A program made the translations under genes and the position numbers. 64,000 bases of DNA from Guyparkeria sp016278265 (GTDB taxonomy: Bacteria; Pseudomonadota; Gammaproteobacteria; Halothiobacillales; Halothiobacillaceae): the NCBI RefSeq assembly GCF_044582145.1, contig NZ_JBDODO010000006.1; one strand, 5' to 3'. Of this stretch, positions 53,482 through 61,434 are shown piece by piece; within the stretch, counting starts at the first letter, position 1; the number at the start of each line of letters is the position of its first letter. The notes under the pieces are model-generated. The model did no database searches. It had not been told where the DNA came from and was given only the letters and a program-made list of their open reading frames with translations.

Positions 53482-54399
53482 CTACTCGGGCATTTCCACC
53501 TCGGCGTCCGGCACGACCGGACGACTGCGATAGGGATAGTTCTTCAGCCTTGTGTCGCCGCGCGTGTGCGGCTCGACCAGAGTCTTGTCGGGGTCGATCC
53601 AATCCTCCCAGACAAAATCCTCGATCACCTTCGCCTGGTAGCTTGCCGCCAGCGGGTGCTCGAGGATGTCGTTGATGTGCTGCCACTGGTAGTGGCGCAT
53701 CAGATCGACCTGGTAGGGCGTCGGGTTGCCACCGGCCTGCTTGACCACCGCCTTGAGCGCCTTGACCTGATCCATCGATACCTTCGGCTCCCAGTCAATC
53801 TTGCCCGGCAGCATCACCGGCTCGCCCGGGATGTTGTTGATGCCCTGCTTCCAGGTCGCCAACACGGCCGTGTCCGTGTCGTCGCGGTACAGCAGGATGG
53901 CGTGGCTGTAACGCTTGTCCTTGAAGAAACCCAGTGTGCCGTATTGCAGGCGTGCACCGGTCAGGTAGGCCACCGCGTCCGACCAGCACGGCGAGGTCCC
54001 GCTGATACCGCGCAGCACACTGCGGTCGATGATCCCGTCCGGAAACAGCGTCCGGAAGGCCACCCAGGCCGCGTTGGCCGCATGCGTAGTGCCCTCGCAA
54101 TCGTGGCCATGAAAGCGCACCAGGTCCTTGAGCGTGACCGGGTAGGTGTAGGGGTAGTATCGCCCCTGCGTGCCGCGGGTGGCCAGCATCTCGAACACCG
54201 GCGCGTGGGGTTTGCCCACCATCGAGGCGTACCAGGTCGGCTCACGATCCGGCAGCTCCACGCCCGTCTCGATGAACATCGTCCGGCCCTGCTCGAAGGT
54301 AGGCTCGGCGGCCAGAACAAATGACGGCATGCCCCATAACCCAACCGCGCCCAATGACGCGACCAGCCCGGCGGCAAATCTTGTCCAACTCGATTTCAT
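53482..54399 (-). CDS. Exported FmdE-like protein
   Basis: 305 residues. A signal peptide (GLVASLGAVGLWGMPSFVLA, cleavage near AEP) is followed by an FmdE-type domain: TLKDLVRFHGHDCEGTTHAA, in which the HGHxC motif of FmdE-like proteins is preserved, then GISGTSPCWSDAVAYLTGAR and FFKDKRYSHAILLYRDDT. FmdE was named from formylmethanofuran dehydrogenase operons; bacterial exported versions have no fixed role, and metal binding through His and Cys is likely. No molybdopterin genes are nearby. It is expected in the periplasm. Start ATG lies just past the cupin terminator region. Confidence 0.7.
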   Translation of the reverse strand: MKSSWTRFAAGLVASLGAVGLWGMPSFVLAAEPTFEQGRTMFIETGVELPDREPTWYASMVGKPHAPVFEMLATRGTQGRYYPYTYPVTLKDLVRFHGHDCEGTTHAANAAWVAFRTLFPDGIIDRSVLRGISGTSPCWSDAVAYLTGARLQYGTLGFFKDKRYSHAILLYRDDTDTAVLATWKQGINNIPGEPVMLPGKIDWEPKVSMDQVKALKAVVKQAGGNPTPYQVDLMRHYQWQHINDILEHPLAASYQAKVIEDFVWEDWIDPDKTLVEPHTRGDTRLKNYPYRSRPVVPDAEVEMPE

Positions 54400-54493
54400 G
54401 GCACTGACCCTCCACGACTATCCGTTCTATCACCCGGCACCGTGGACAGGTCTCGCGTCTGGTCACCCATATCTCGCGCCCCCTGCCCATCCA

Positions 54494-54541
54494 TGAGCAT
54501 AGGCCGGGCGGCCCCGGAAACAACAAGATCCGTCGTTTGAC
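54494..54541. repeat. ~48-bp segment repeated at 60682-60735
   Basis: GAGCATAGGC through GTCGTTTGACG here resembles GAGCACAGGC through GTCGTTTTGACG at 60682-60735 (roughly 80% identical, shared core AACAACAAG..CCGTCGTTT). On the minus strand GACCCGTC-aaac-GACGGATC plus T-rich sequence may terminate the cupin gene. Confidence 0.5.
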
Positions 54542-54580
54542 GGGTCCATTGGGCAGATCCAGGTTTTGGTCGATCGGCGG

Positions 54581-54898
54581 TCAGTCGAAATGCACCGCCA
54601 GCCAGACCGTGTCCTCGTCCGGCGCGGTCCAGGCAACGCGGTGCCGAGTATGGGCGGGAATGCTGAGATGGTCGCCCGGGCCAAGGGTGACCTCCTCGCC
54701 GAGCTCGAATGCCACCATGCCACGCCCCTTGAGCACGACCACCCATTCGTGGCGCGACTGGTCGTACCAGCCGGAAGATGGCGACGTATGGCCATGCGAG
54801 ACGATGCGTTCGACCGTCACGTGCTCGGACTCGACCAGCGTGTCGAAGCATTCTTCCGCCAGGTGCGCGGGCAGGTTTTCAAACAGATTGGCGGTCAT
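54581..54898 (-). CDS. Small cupin-domain protein
   Basis: 105 residues. Single cupin barrel: SGWYDQSRHEWVVVLKGRGM, VAFELGEEVTLGPGDHLSIP, AHTRHRVAWTAP. The first motif has one His/Glu set (RHEWV) and the second motif has HTRH, enough for a metal site. Substrate unknown. GAGACG lies upstream of the ATG at 54898. It is separate from neighbours; the 217 nt to csbD hold a promoter candidate only. Confidence 0.82.
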   Translation of the reverse strand: MTANLFENLPAHLAEECFDTLVESEHVTVERIVSHGHTSPSSGWYDQSRHEWVVVLKGRGMVAFELGEEVTLGPGDHLSIPAHTRHRVAWTAPDEDTVWLAVHFD

Positions 54899-55021
54899 GG
54901 ATCACGTCTCTGGTGGGTGAGAACGTGCGACGGCATCCACGTAAGGCGACAACCCGCAAATGGGTCGTGCAAAGGGCCCCTGTGCCGCTCGGTAGCGCCG
55001 TCAGCTTGCGTCTGGCCGTAT

Positions 55022-55050
55022 TTGACAACACCGAGGGCCCTAACTAGCTT
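55022..55050 (+). promoter_or_regulatory. Possible sigma-70 type promoter for the CsbD gene
   Basis: TTGACA, 17-nt spacer, TAGCTT; 65 nt before the ATG. The -10 is weak. Confidence 0.3.
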
Positions 55051-55115
55051 CATTAGGTGCCCCAGATCGCGAGTGCGATTACAGGTCTTTTCACATATCA
55101 CTGGGAGGAATCCTC

Positions 55116-55313
55116 ATGGATTCAGACCGCATCAAAGGCAAATGGAAACAGATCAAGGGCAGCATGAAGGAGCACTGGGGGAAACTGACCGATGACGACC
55201 TCGACCAGGCCGAAGGTCACCGTGACTACCTGGTCGGCAAGGTGCAGGAACGGTATGGCATCAGCAAGGATGAGGCGCGTGAACAGGTCGACGACTTCGA
55301 ACGCAAGCTCTAA
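55116..55313 (+). CDS. CsbD-family general stress protein
   Basis: 65 residues, full family length. DRIKGKWKQIKGSMKEHWGK, TDDDLDQAEGHRDYLVGKVQ and the end YGISKDEAREQVDDFERKL are the CsbD/YjbJ pattern: a small hydrophilic protein induced by stress, of unknown mechanism. GGGAGG lies 8 nt before the ATG. Confidence 0.93.
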   Translation: MDSDRIKGKWKQIKGSMKEHWGKLTDDDLDQAEGHRDYLVGKVQERYGISKDEAREQVDDFERKL

Positions 55314-55648
55314 CTCCTGCCATACGGCGGCTGGCCCTTGAGACCAGTGGCCCCTTACAGCTAGCGTCCCTCGCTCGAGCTGGCAGCCCGTCATCACGAG
55401 CAGGGGCAATCAGGCAAGACTGCCCCTCACGCCAACTCCCCTATAGCCAGCAAACGTGGGTTTCCTGGCCCCCTGGGTTTCCTGGGTTTCCTTCCCCTGG
55501 GTTTTCCGGCCCCGTTTCTTGCACTAGCCCCGACAAAGCCTATCTGCAGGCGAAACACGCTCACTCCTCCGCCGGGTGCCCACCTCCCAGAATGGCGATA
55601 CGATGCGAGACAAGCCCGTCCGTCGTCGACCACAGGCGTCCTGGCTCG
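55314..55648. other. Intergenic region with a hairpin and short repeats
   Basis: Holds a stem AGGGGCA / TGCCCCT (55402-55427), without a T-run, and the CTGGGTTTCC-type repeats at 55457-55507. I see no gene. Confidence 0.6.
55457..55507. repeat. Four copies of TGGGTTTCC-like unit
   Basis: Copies start at 55457, 55474, 55483 and 55498; the last has one extra T. Pyrimidine/G-biased low-complexity DNA. Confidence 0.75.
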
Positions 55649-58600
55649 TTACTCGGTGTTTCGCAGATAGGCGGTGAAATCCTCGAAGCTCATGGGGCGG
55701 GCACACAGAAAGCCTTGCACTCGGTCGCATCCATGCGCTCTCAGCCACTCAAGTTGCACTTCGGTTTCAACCCCCTCCGCCAAGGTGCGAAGGCCGAGCG
55801 CCTGCCCCATGACAAGAATGGCCTGGGCAATGCTCTCGTCATTGCGATCGTTGCCGCCCAGGCCATCGACAAAGCTTTTGTCGATCTTGAGTTCCGTCAA
55901 TGGCAGCCGTTTGAGGTAACTCAGCGATGAGTAGCCGGTGCCGAAGTCATCCACGGCGAAGGGAATATTGCCTGCCCGCAGTTTTTCGATATTGCCGACC
56001 ACCACGCTGGTGCGATCGACGAGCGCCCCCTCGGTAATCTCGAGCTGTATCCGATTCGCGGCCACGCCATAGTATGCAAGTCGACCGATCAGATAGTCGG
56101 GCATCCGCTCTTCCCTCAAGCTACGTACGGACAGGTTGATCGACAACGGGACGACCGGAATGTCCTGGCCGGCCCAGTGCGCGACCGCACGTATCGCTCG
56201 GTCTATCACATAGCGGTCGATATCATAGATCAGCTCGCTGGACTCGGCGATCGGAATGAACTCGGCTGGCGAGACCTCGCCCAGTGTCGGGTCGCTCCAT
56301 CTCAGCAAGACCTCCGTTCCACTGATGGGCATCCCCTCAGCGAGTGAAAACTGTGGCTGGAACACCAGCTGCAAGGCTCCGGTCTGCAGGGCGTCACGCA
56401 AGCCCGAGACCACCCGCGAATGCTTGATCAGTTGAGCCTGGAGCTCCTCCCGGAAGACCTCGAAGCGGTTTCGGCCATTGTCCTTGGCTCGATACATCGC
56501 CATATCGGCCGCCTTGACTAGTGCGGTGGCATCGGAGCCGTCTTCGGGGTAGAAGGCCACGCCGATGCTCGCGCTGATGAACAGGTGCTGCCCCCCCACG
56601 ACGAGCGGCTGACGAAAGATCTCGATGAGGCGCTTGGCGGTCTGTTCGGCACCGACGACGGTGGTGTCCGGGAGGATGATGGTGAACTCATCCCCGCCCA
56701 ACCGCGAAACGGTATCCATGTCCCGCAGAATGCCAGTCAGCTGGTGGGCGACCTCGACCAGCAACGCGTCGCCCACGTCGTGGCCAAGGGTGTCGTTGAC
56801 CCTCTTGAAGTCGTCCAGGTCGAGAAACACCACCCCCACCAATCCCTCATGGCGTCGAGCTGACGCCATGGCGATATCGAGCCGGTCGTAAAACACCGAG
56901 CGATTGGGCAACCCGGTCAACTCGTCATGCGTCGATAAATACTGAGCTCGCTTTTGCGAGTCCTTGAGCTTCGAGATGTCTGAAAAAACCGCCACGTAAT
57001 AGCGCTTTTCGCCCTCACCGATCCGATTGATCGCCAACCATTCGGGATAGAGCTCGCCGTTCTTGCGGCGGTTCATGATCTCGCCCCGCCAGACACCTTC
57101 TCGATTGAGCTCGCCCCAAAGCGCCTTGTAGAGGCTGCTGGGGTTCTCACCGGATCGAAGCAGATCACCCACCCGGGATCCGATGGCCTCGTCGGCCGAA
57201 AAACCCGTGATTTCGGTAAAGGCCTGGTTGACAGAGGTGATCACTGTCTCGGCATCCGTCACCACAATTCCCTCACCGGCCTGCTCGAACACCTTGGCGG
57301 CCACCCGCAGCTTCTGCTCGGCCCGCTTTCTCTCGGTCACGTCATCCGCTTCACTCAACAACCGCTCCGGTGCCCCGTTTTCATCCAGCAGCAACTGATG
57401 AGTCGTGCGAAGGATCCGCCGGGTTTCACCATCGTCGAACTCGTGCTCGACCACCTTCGCGCTACCGGTGCGCATCACCTCGAGGTCGGTGGTCCACATG
57501 CCGCCGGCCAGCGACTGCGGGAACAGGTCGTAATCGGTGCGCCCCACCACCTCGTCGAGGCCCAGGCCAAACAACTTCAGGAACGCCGGGTTGGCAAACT
57601 GGTAACGACCATCCAACCCCTTGCTGCTGATGAACATCGTGCTGTTGCTCATCAGCGCATCCAGGTGGGCCCGCGAGGCCGCCAGTTCCCTGCGAGTGCG
57701 GTGAATTTCGGTCACGTTGACCAGGGTGAAGACGAGTGACTTGACCTCGCCCGCCTCGTTGCACCCCGGTGTCACCATTTGCTGCCATTCTCGATCCTTG
57801 AGCCGAAGGACCTTGCTGTTGGATCTGGCCTCACCACGAGCCTTGTCGATATCCGCCTTCAAATTCTCAATGGGTCCGGGCAGGGATAGACGCTCGACAG
57901 GCTGTCCGATGGATGGGGAGCGTATGCCGAGGATCTCCTGAGCGGCGAGATTGAATCGCTGCAGCCGCCCCTCGGTATTGAAGACGAGAACAGGAAACTC
58001 CAGCGCGTCGTACAAGTGACGGTATTCGTCAGTCAGCGACTGCAACTGGTCGGTCTTCGCATTCAGTTCGTCATTGAGCGCCTTGAGCTCCTCGTTGGCG
58101 GCCTGCAACTCTTCATTGGCGGCATGCAGTTCCTCATTGGTCGCCTGAAATTCCTCGTTGGAAGACTGCGCTTCCTCACTGAGGGACTGCATGTCCTCGT
58201 TGAGGTTGGTCAACTCCTGCATCAACGATTGCACGTCGCCATCCGCAGCGGCCGTGTGATCGTCCAACCCCGTCTCGGAATCTGCACGATCGGGCCGTTC
58301 CCTAACCTCATCCAACCGCTGGATGCTCACCAGGACGCGGTTGGTATCGCTCTCCGGCACAGACCGCAGCGAGAGCCGCCAGCGATGACCAGCGTAGTTA
58401 CGATCACGGCCAAACAGGGGTTGAGGAGATTGCTTCATGCGGTGAAGCAAATGAAACAGTTCGCTGCGGAACGGCTGGGCGATCACGTCGGTGATCTGGT
58501 GAACCGCCTTGCCTCGCGGGAAATGAAAAAACCGCTCGACCTCGCCGGCCGTGTGCCGTATGTCACCGTTCGGTTCGCACAGCGCTACCGTGGCATTCAA

Positions 58601-60112
58601 TTGCGACACCACGGCTTCAAGCAACGCCTGGGTGTCAGTCTCGGTGTGCGCCTGGTTGAATTTGGGCAGGGACGGGAAAGGGCTAGGGATCGGCGGGACC
58701 ACCTTTCCTCCACGCTTTCGAAACAGACGTTCCCGCCCGCCGATGGCCGTGAAAAGCGATTCGGCCGCCGCCGGCGTTTCGGATTGGCCGAGGAAGAGAA
58801 CCCCCTCCTTGACCAGCGCAAAATGAAACCGTTTGAGGATTCGGGCCTGCAACTGCTTGTCGAAATAGATCAGCACATTACGACAGGCGATCAGATCCAG
58901 CCGTGGGAAAGGGGGATCGCCGATGAGATTGTGCTCGGCAAAGACGAGCATGCTGCGCAGGTGTTCAGTCACGTAATAAAAATCATCGACGCGCTTAAAA
59001 TGGCGGGCCAACCGGTCAGCCGGGAGTGTCGCCAACGACGCGGCGGGATAGACGCCACGGCGCGCGGTGATGAGGGCCGAGCTGTCGATATCGGTGGCGA
59101 ATATCTGGATCGGGGGCCGGCGTTCCACCTGATCGAAGGCCTCATCGAACAGCATGGCGATGGAATAGGCCTCTTCGCCGGTCGCGCAACCAGGCACCCA
59201 CACACGTATCTCTCGGTCGCCCCGACCTGCCTCGACGGCGATCTGATCGACCTGTTTTGCCAGTTCCTTGAACGCTTGCGGATCGCGAAAGAAAGAGGTC
59301 ACCGAGATCAGGATGTCCTTGGCTAGGGCATCCAGTTCCTCGGGATGTTGCTTGGCGTGATCCAGATAGGCATCGACATCGGCACAGCCGGTCGCGACGA
59401 AACGCCGCTGCAAGCGTCGAAACACGGTGCCCCGTTTGTAGCCCGAGAAATCCGTTCCCCGTCGCTGCTTGAGCAGCACCAGCAGACGACCCGGCACGTC
59501 CTGTTCCGGCTCGTGTTCCGTCGGGTGTGTCTTTCGATACAGTTGGGCCAGTTCAGCAATCTTCCTGGCGATATCCGCGGGCGACAGGATGAAGTCGACG
59601 AACCCCGACTCGATGGCCGACTCCGGCATCGATTCGTATTCGGCAGTCGACGGCTGTTGCACCAGCGTGACCCCACCGCCACCCCGAATCACGCGCAAGC
59701 CCGCCGCTCCATCCGAACCGCTGCCCGAAAGCACCACGCCGACCGCGTCTTCGGCGCAGTCCGCGGCGAGCGAGACAAAAAAGTCATTGATCGATGGTCG
59801 CGGCCCCGTGGCCGCCGCGGGGCTCTGCAGACAGAACCGGCCCTCCCGGATAGCCGCATCGGTGTTCGGCGGCACCACGTAAACTCTGCCGGGGACAGGC
59901 TGCATGCCGTCGAGCATGGTCTCGACCGGCAGCCGCGCAGCACGCCCGAGAAGGTCGGCCATCATGCTCTCGTGAGCCGGGGAAATGTGCTGAAGCACGA
60001 CGAAGGCGAAGGGAAGGCCGGGCTCCAGTTCGTTTATCAACCCCCGCAAGGCACTCAGACCGCCAGCCGATGCGCCTATCGCCACCACGGGCACCAGATC
60101 CCTTTGGTCCAT
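55649..60112 (-). CDS. CheB-CheR-coiled coil-PAS-GGDEF-EAL fusion protein
   Basis: 1487 residues, cytoplasmic. In order: CheB methylesterase (~8-190) with VVAIGASAGGLSALRGLI, VVLQHISP and LSGSGSDGAAGLRVI; CheR methyltransferase (~210-480) with SVTSFFRDP, VWVPGCATGEEAYSIAMLFD and RLDLIACRNVLIYF; a region with PAS-like parts; a coiled coil rich in NEEL/AANEEL repeats (~640-720); three PAS modules (~725-1080); GGDEF (~1085-1245) with RLGGDEF; EAL (~1250-1480) with GTEVLLRW, DDFGTGYSSLSYL and LKIDKSFV. All four catalytic centres look intact. It may join receptor methylation chemistry with c-di-GMP turnover. ATG at 60112 has a weak GGA 6 nt upstream; ATG at 60154 is an alternative. Confidence 0.9.
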   Translation of the reverse strand: MDQRDLVPVVAIGASAGGLSALRGLINELEPGLPFAFVVLQHISPAHESMMADLLGRAARLPVETMLDGMQPVPGRVYVVPPNTDAAIREGRFCLQSPAAATGPRPSINDFFVSLAADCAEDAVGVVLSGSGSDGAAGLRVIRGGGGVTLVQQPSTAEYESMPESAIESGFVDFILSPADIARKIAELAQLYRKTHPTEHEPEQDVPGRLLVLLKQRRGTDFSGYKRGTVFRRLQRRFVATGCADVDAYLDHAKQHPEELDALAKDILISVTSFFRDPQAFKELAKQVDQIAVEAGRGDREIRVWVPGCATGEEAYSIAMLFDEAFDQVERRPPIQIFATDIDSSALITARRGVYPAASLATLPADRLARHFKRVDDFYYVTEHLRSMLVFAEHNLIGDPPFPRLDLIACRNVLIYFDKQLQARILKRFHFALVKEGVLFLGQSETPAAAESLFTAIGGRERLFRKRGGKVVPPIPSPFPSLPKFNQAHTETDTQALLEAVVSQLNATVALCEPNGDIRHTAGEVERFFHFPRGKAVHQITDVIAQPFRSELFHLLHRMKQSPQPLFGRDRNYAGHRWRLSLRSVPESDTNRVLVSIQRLDEVRERPDRADSETGLDDHTAAADGDVQSLMQELTNLNEDMQSLSEEAQSSNEEFQATNEELHAANEELQAANEELKALNDELNAKTDQLQSLTDEYRHLYDALEFPVLVFNTEGRLQRFNLAAQEILGIRSPSIGQPVERLSLPGPIENLKADIDKARGEARSNSKVLRLKDREWQQMVTPGCNEAGEVKSLVFTLVNVTEIHRTRRELAASRAHLDALMSNSTMFISSKGLDGRYQFANPAFLKLFGLGLDEVVGRTDYDLFPQSLAGGMWTTDLEVMRTGSAKVVEHEFDDGETRRILRTTHQLLLDENGAPERLLSEADDVTERKRAEQKLRVAAKVFEQAGEGIVVTDAETVITSVNQAFTEITGFSADEAIGSRVGDLLRSGENPSSLYKALWGELNREGVWRGEIMNRRKNGELYPEWLAINRIGEGEKRYYVAVFSDISKLKDSQKRAQYLSTHDELTGLPNRSVFYDRLDIAMASARRHEGLVGVVFLDLDDFKRVNDTLGHDVGDALLVEVAHQLTGILRDMDTVSRLGGDEFTIILPDTTVVGAEQTAKRLIEIFRQPLVVGGQHLFISASIGVAFYPEDGSDATALVKAADMAMYRAKDNGRNRFEVFREELQAQLIKHSRVVSGLRDALQTGALQLVFQPQFSLAEGMPISGTEVLLRWSDPTLGEVSPAEFIPIAESSELIYDIDRYVIDRAIRAVAHWAGQDIPVVPLSINLSVRSLREERMPDYLIGRLAYYGVAANRIQLEITEGALVDRTSVVVGNIEKLRAGNIPFAVDDFGTGYSSLSYLKRLPLTELKIDKSFVDGLGGNDRNDESIAQAILVMGQALGLRTLAEGVETEVQLEWLRAHGCDRVQGFLCARPMSFEDFTAYLRNTE

Positions 60113-60238
60113 CAGGATTCCACTCTTTGATGTCTCCGCCTTGTCGATTCTCATCGGCGCAAAGTTACCACACCGTGATTCAATGGCCGCCGCCTCGCGG
60201 CAGAGACCCGCAGGCCGTCCACGAGGGGCTGGAACGCT

Positions 60239-60544
60239 ATGATTTCGACCGGCCAACCACGGGCCGCCGTCAATGGGTGGACAAAACACTGGAGCGGGAT
60301 CGGATACAAACGGGACCCACGCCGGTCCGCGGACCTAGCAGTGGGGAGCCACGCCTTCGTGGAAGGCATCCAGGAGGAATTGGTCCCTCAGCGGGGACGC
60401 AGCAGGCAAAGGAAACCGCCGACGTTTCCTGGCTACGCAGAGGCCCCGGCGTCTTACGTGGCTGATTTCTGGCCCGAAAACGGCCGTGTAACGAAAAAAC
60501 AGCTCGCCACATTGGCAGACCGAATCCCTGCTATCAGCCGGTGA
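60239..60544 (+). pseudogene. Possible C-terminal remnant of a REP-associated (Y1-type) transposase
   Basis: A ~100-codon frame whose second half reads VGSHAFVEGIQEELVPQRGR, then APASYVADFWPENGR. Phrases like (V)GSxAFVExIxxxL and LREAxAxYxxDFxxENxxL occur at the C-terminus of REP-associated tyrosine transposase-like proteins, as far as I recall them. There is no HUH motif or catalytic Tyr and no ribosome site. A decayed fragment is the most I would claim. Confidence 0.3.
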
Positions 60545-60584
60545 CGTACCCCAGCCCCCCCCTCTATCAATTCCTTATGAGCAA

Positions 60585-60735
60585 GCCATGTCCTTCGAGA
60601 CCGCCTGGCACATCCGCCGCGAGGCTGCCGGCAACCACTTCGACCCCACAAGGTGGTCAAGGCCTTCTGCCCCATCGCCCGCCCATTGACGAGCACAGGC
60701 GGCGATCCTGCGGCAACAACAAGGCCCGTCGTTTT
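60585..60735 (+). pseudogene. Degenerate copy of an HD-GYP gene 3' end
   Basis: AMSFETAWHIRREAAGNHFD, then a frameshift near 60650, matches residues encoded at 53283-53400 of the intact HD-GYP gene (AMSFDTAWGIIRDDAGSHFD). It is followed by the ~48-bp segment also found at 54494. Neither start nor catalytic part is present. Confidence 0.65.
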
Positions 60736-60771
60736 GACGTGACGAGCCGTGATGTCCGTCGAAACCGTGCG

Positions 60772-61317
60772 TCAGCCGTCCTCGGCATCGGGAGAACGAC
60801 GCACGGGGCCTTGCGCCGTGAATGCCTCATGGAAGGTGACGGTGCCGCGCGGAATGGGGCCGTCGAACGACAGCACGAAAAAGACTTCGGGCGGGACGCC
60901 ATCGATGGCGAGATCGGACGGGTTTTCGAAACCAAACTGGCGGTAGTATTCCGGGTGGCCGACGAGGCAACAGCCGCGGGCGTTGAGGTCTTTGAGTCGG
61001 GCCAGCCCCGCACGGATCAGGGCCTTGCCGATGCCTTGGCGCTGGCACTCGGGCAACACCGAGACCGGCCCCAGCCCGTACCAATCGGGCGTGCCGTCGG
61101 ACATGGCCACCGGCGAGCAGGCGATGTGACCGACCACCCGGCCATCGCGCTCGGCGACCAGCGACACACTCAGCGCCCCGGCGGCACGCAGGGCGTCAAT
61201 GATGTACTGCTCGGTGTGACCGCTGACCTTGAGCGTCGCGAAGGCGGCCTCGGTCACCTCGGTAATGGCGTCGACATCCCCGGGGCTTTCGGAACGAATG
61301 GTGATGGAGTTATCCAT
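60772..61317 (-). CDS. GNAT-family N-acetyltransferase (YhbS-like)
   Basis: 181 residues. The acetyl-CoA loop is GPVSVLPECQRQGIGKALIR (RQGIGKA), preceded by RVVGHIACSPVAMSDGTPDW and followed by GCCLVGHPEYYRQFGFENPS. The YhbS subgroup is recognised by the GxPxYYxxFGF stretch. Acceptor substrate unknown. The start ATG lacks a strong ribosome site. It lies ~115 nt from the end of the cytochrome gene on the same strand. Confidence 0.88.
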   Translation of the reverse strand: MDNSITIRSESPGDVDAITEVTEAAFATLKVSGHTEQYIIDALRAAGALSVSLVAERDGRVVGHIACSPVAMSDGTPDWYGLGPVSVLPECQRQGIGKALIRAGLARLKDLNARGCCLVGHPEYYRQFGFENPSDLAIDGVPPEVFFVLSFDGPIPRGTVTFHEAFTAQGPVRRSPDAEDG

Positions 61318-61434
61318 GGTGCTCAGCCAAACATATGGACAAACGCGTGACGTGAGACCGCCGCCGCGACCGCGGAATCAGATGGAAAGTCAAAGGGTTC
61401 TGATCCTTTTCCATTAAGGAACCTCTGCCGGGGT

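Noticed and set aside
58016..59326. 436-codon frame on the plus strand
   Set aside because: Antisense to the CheR-PAS part of the large fusion; its apparent leucine repeats are the shadow of the coiled coil.
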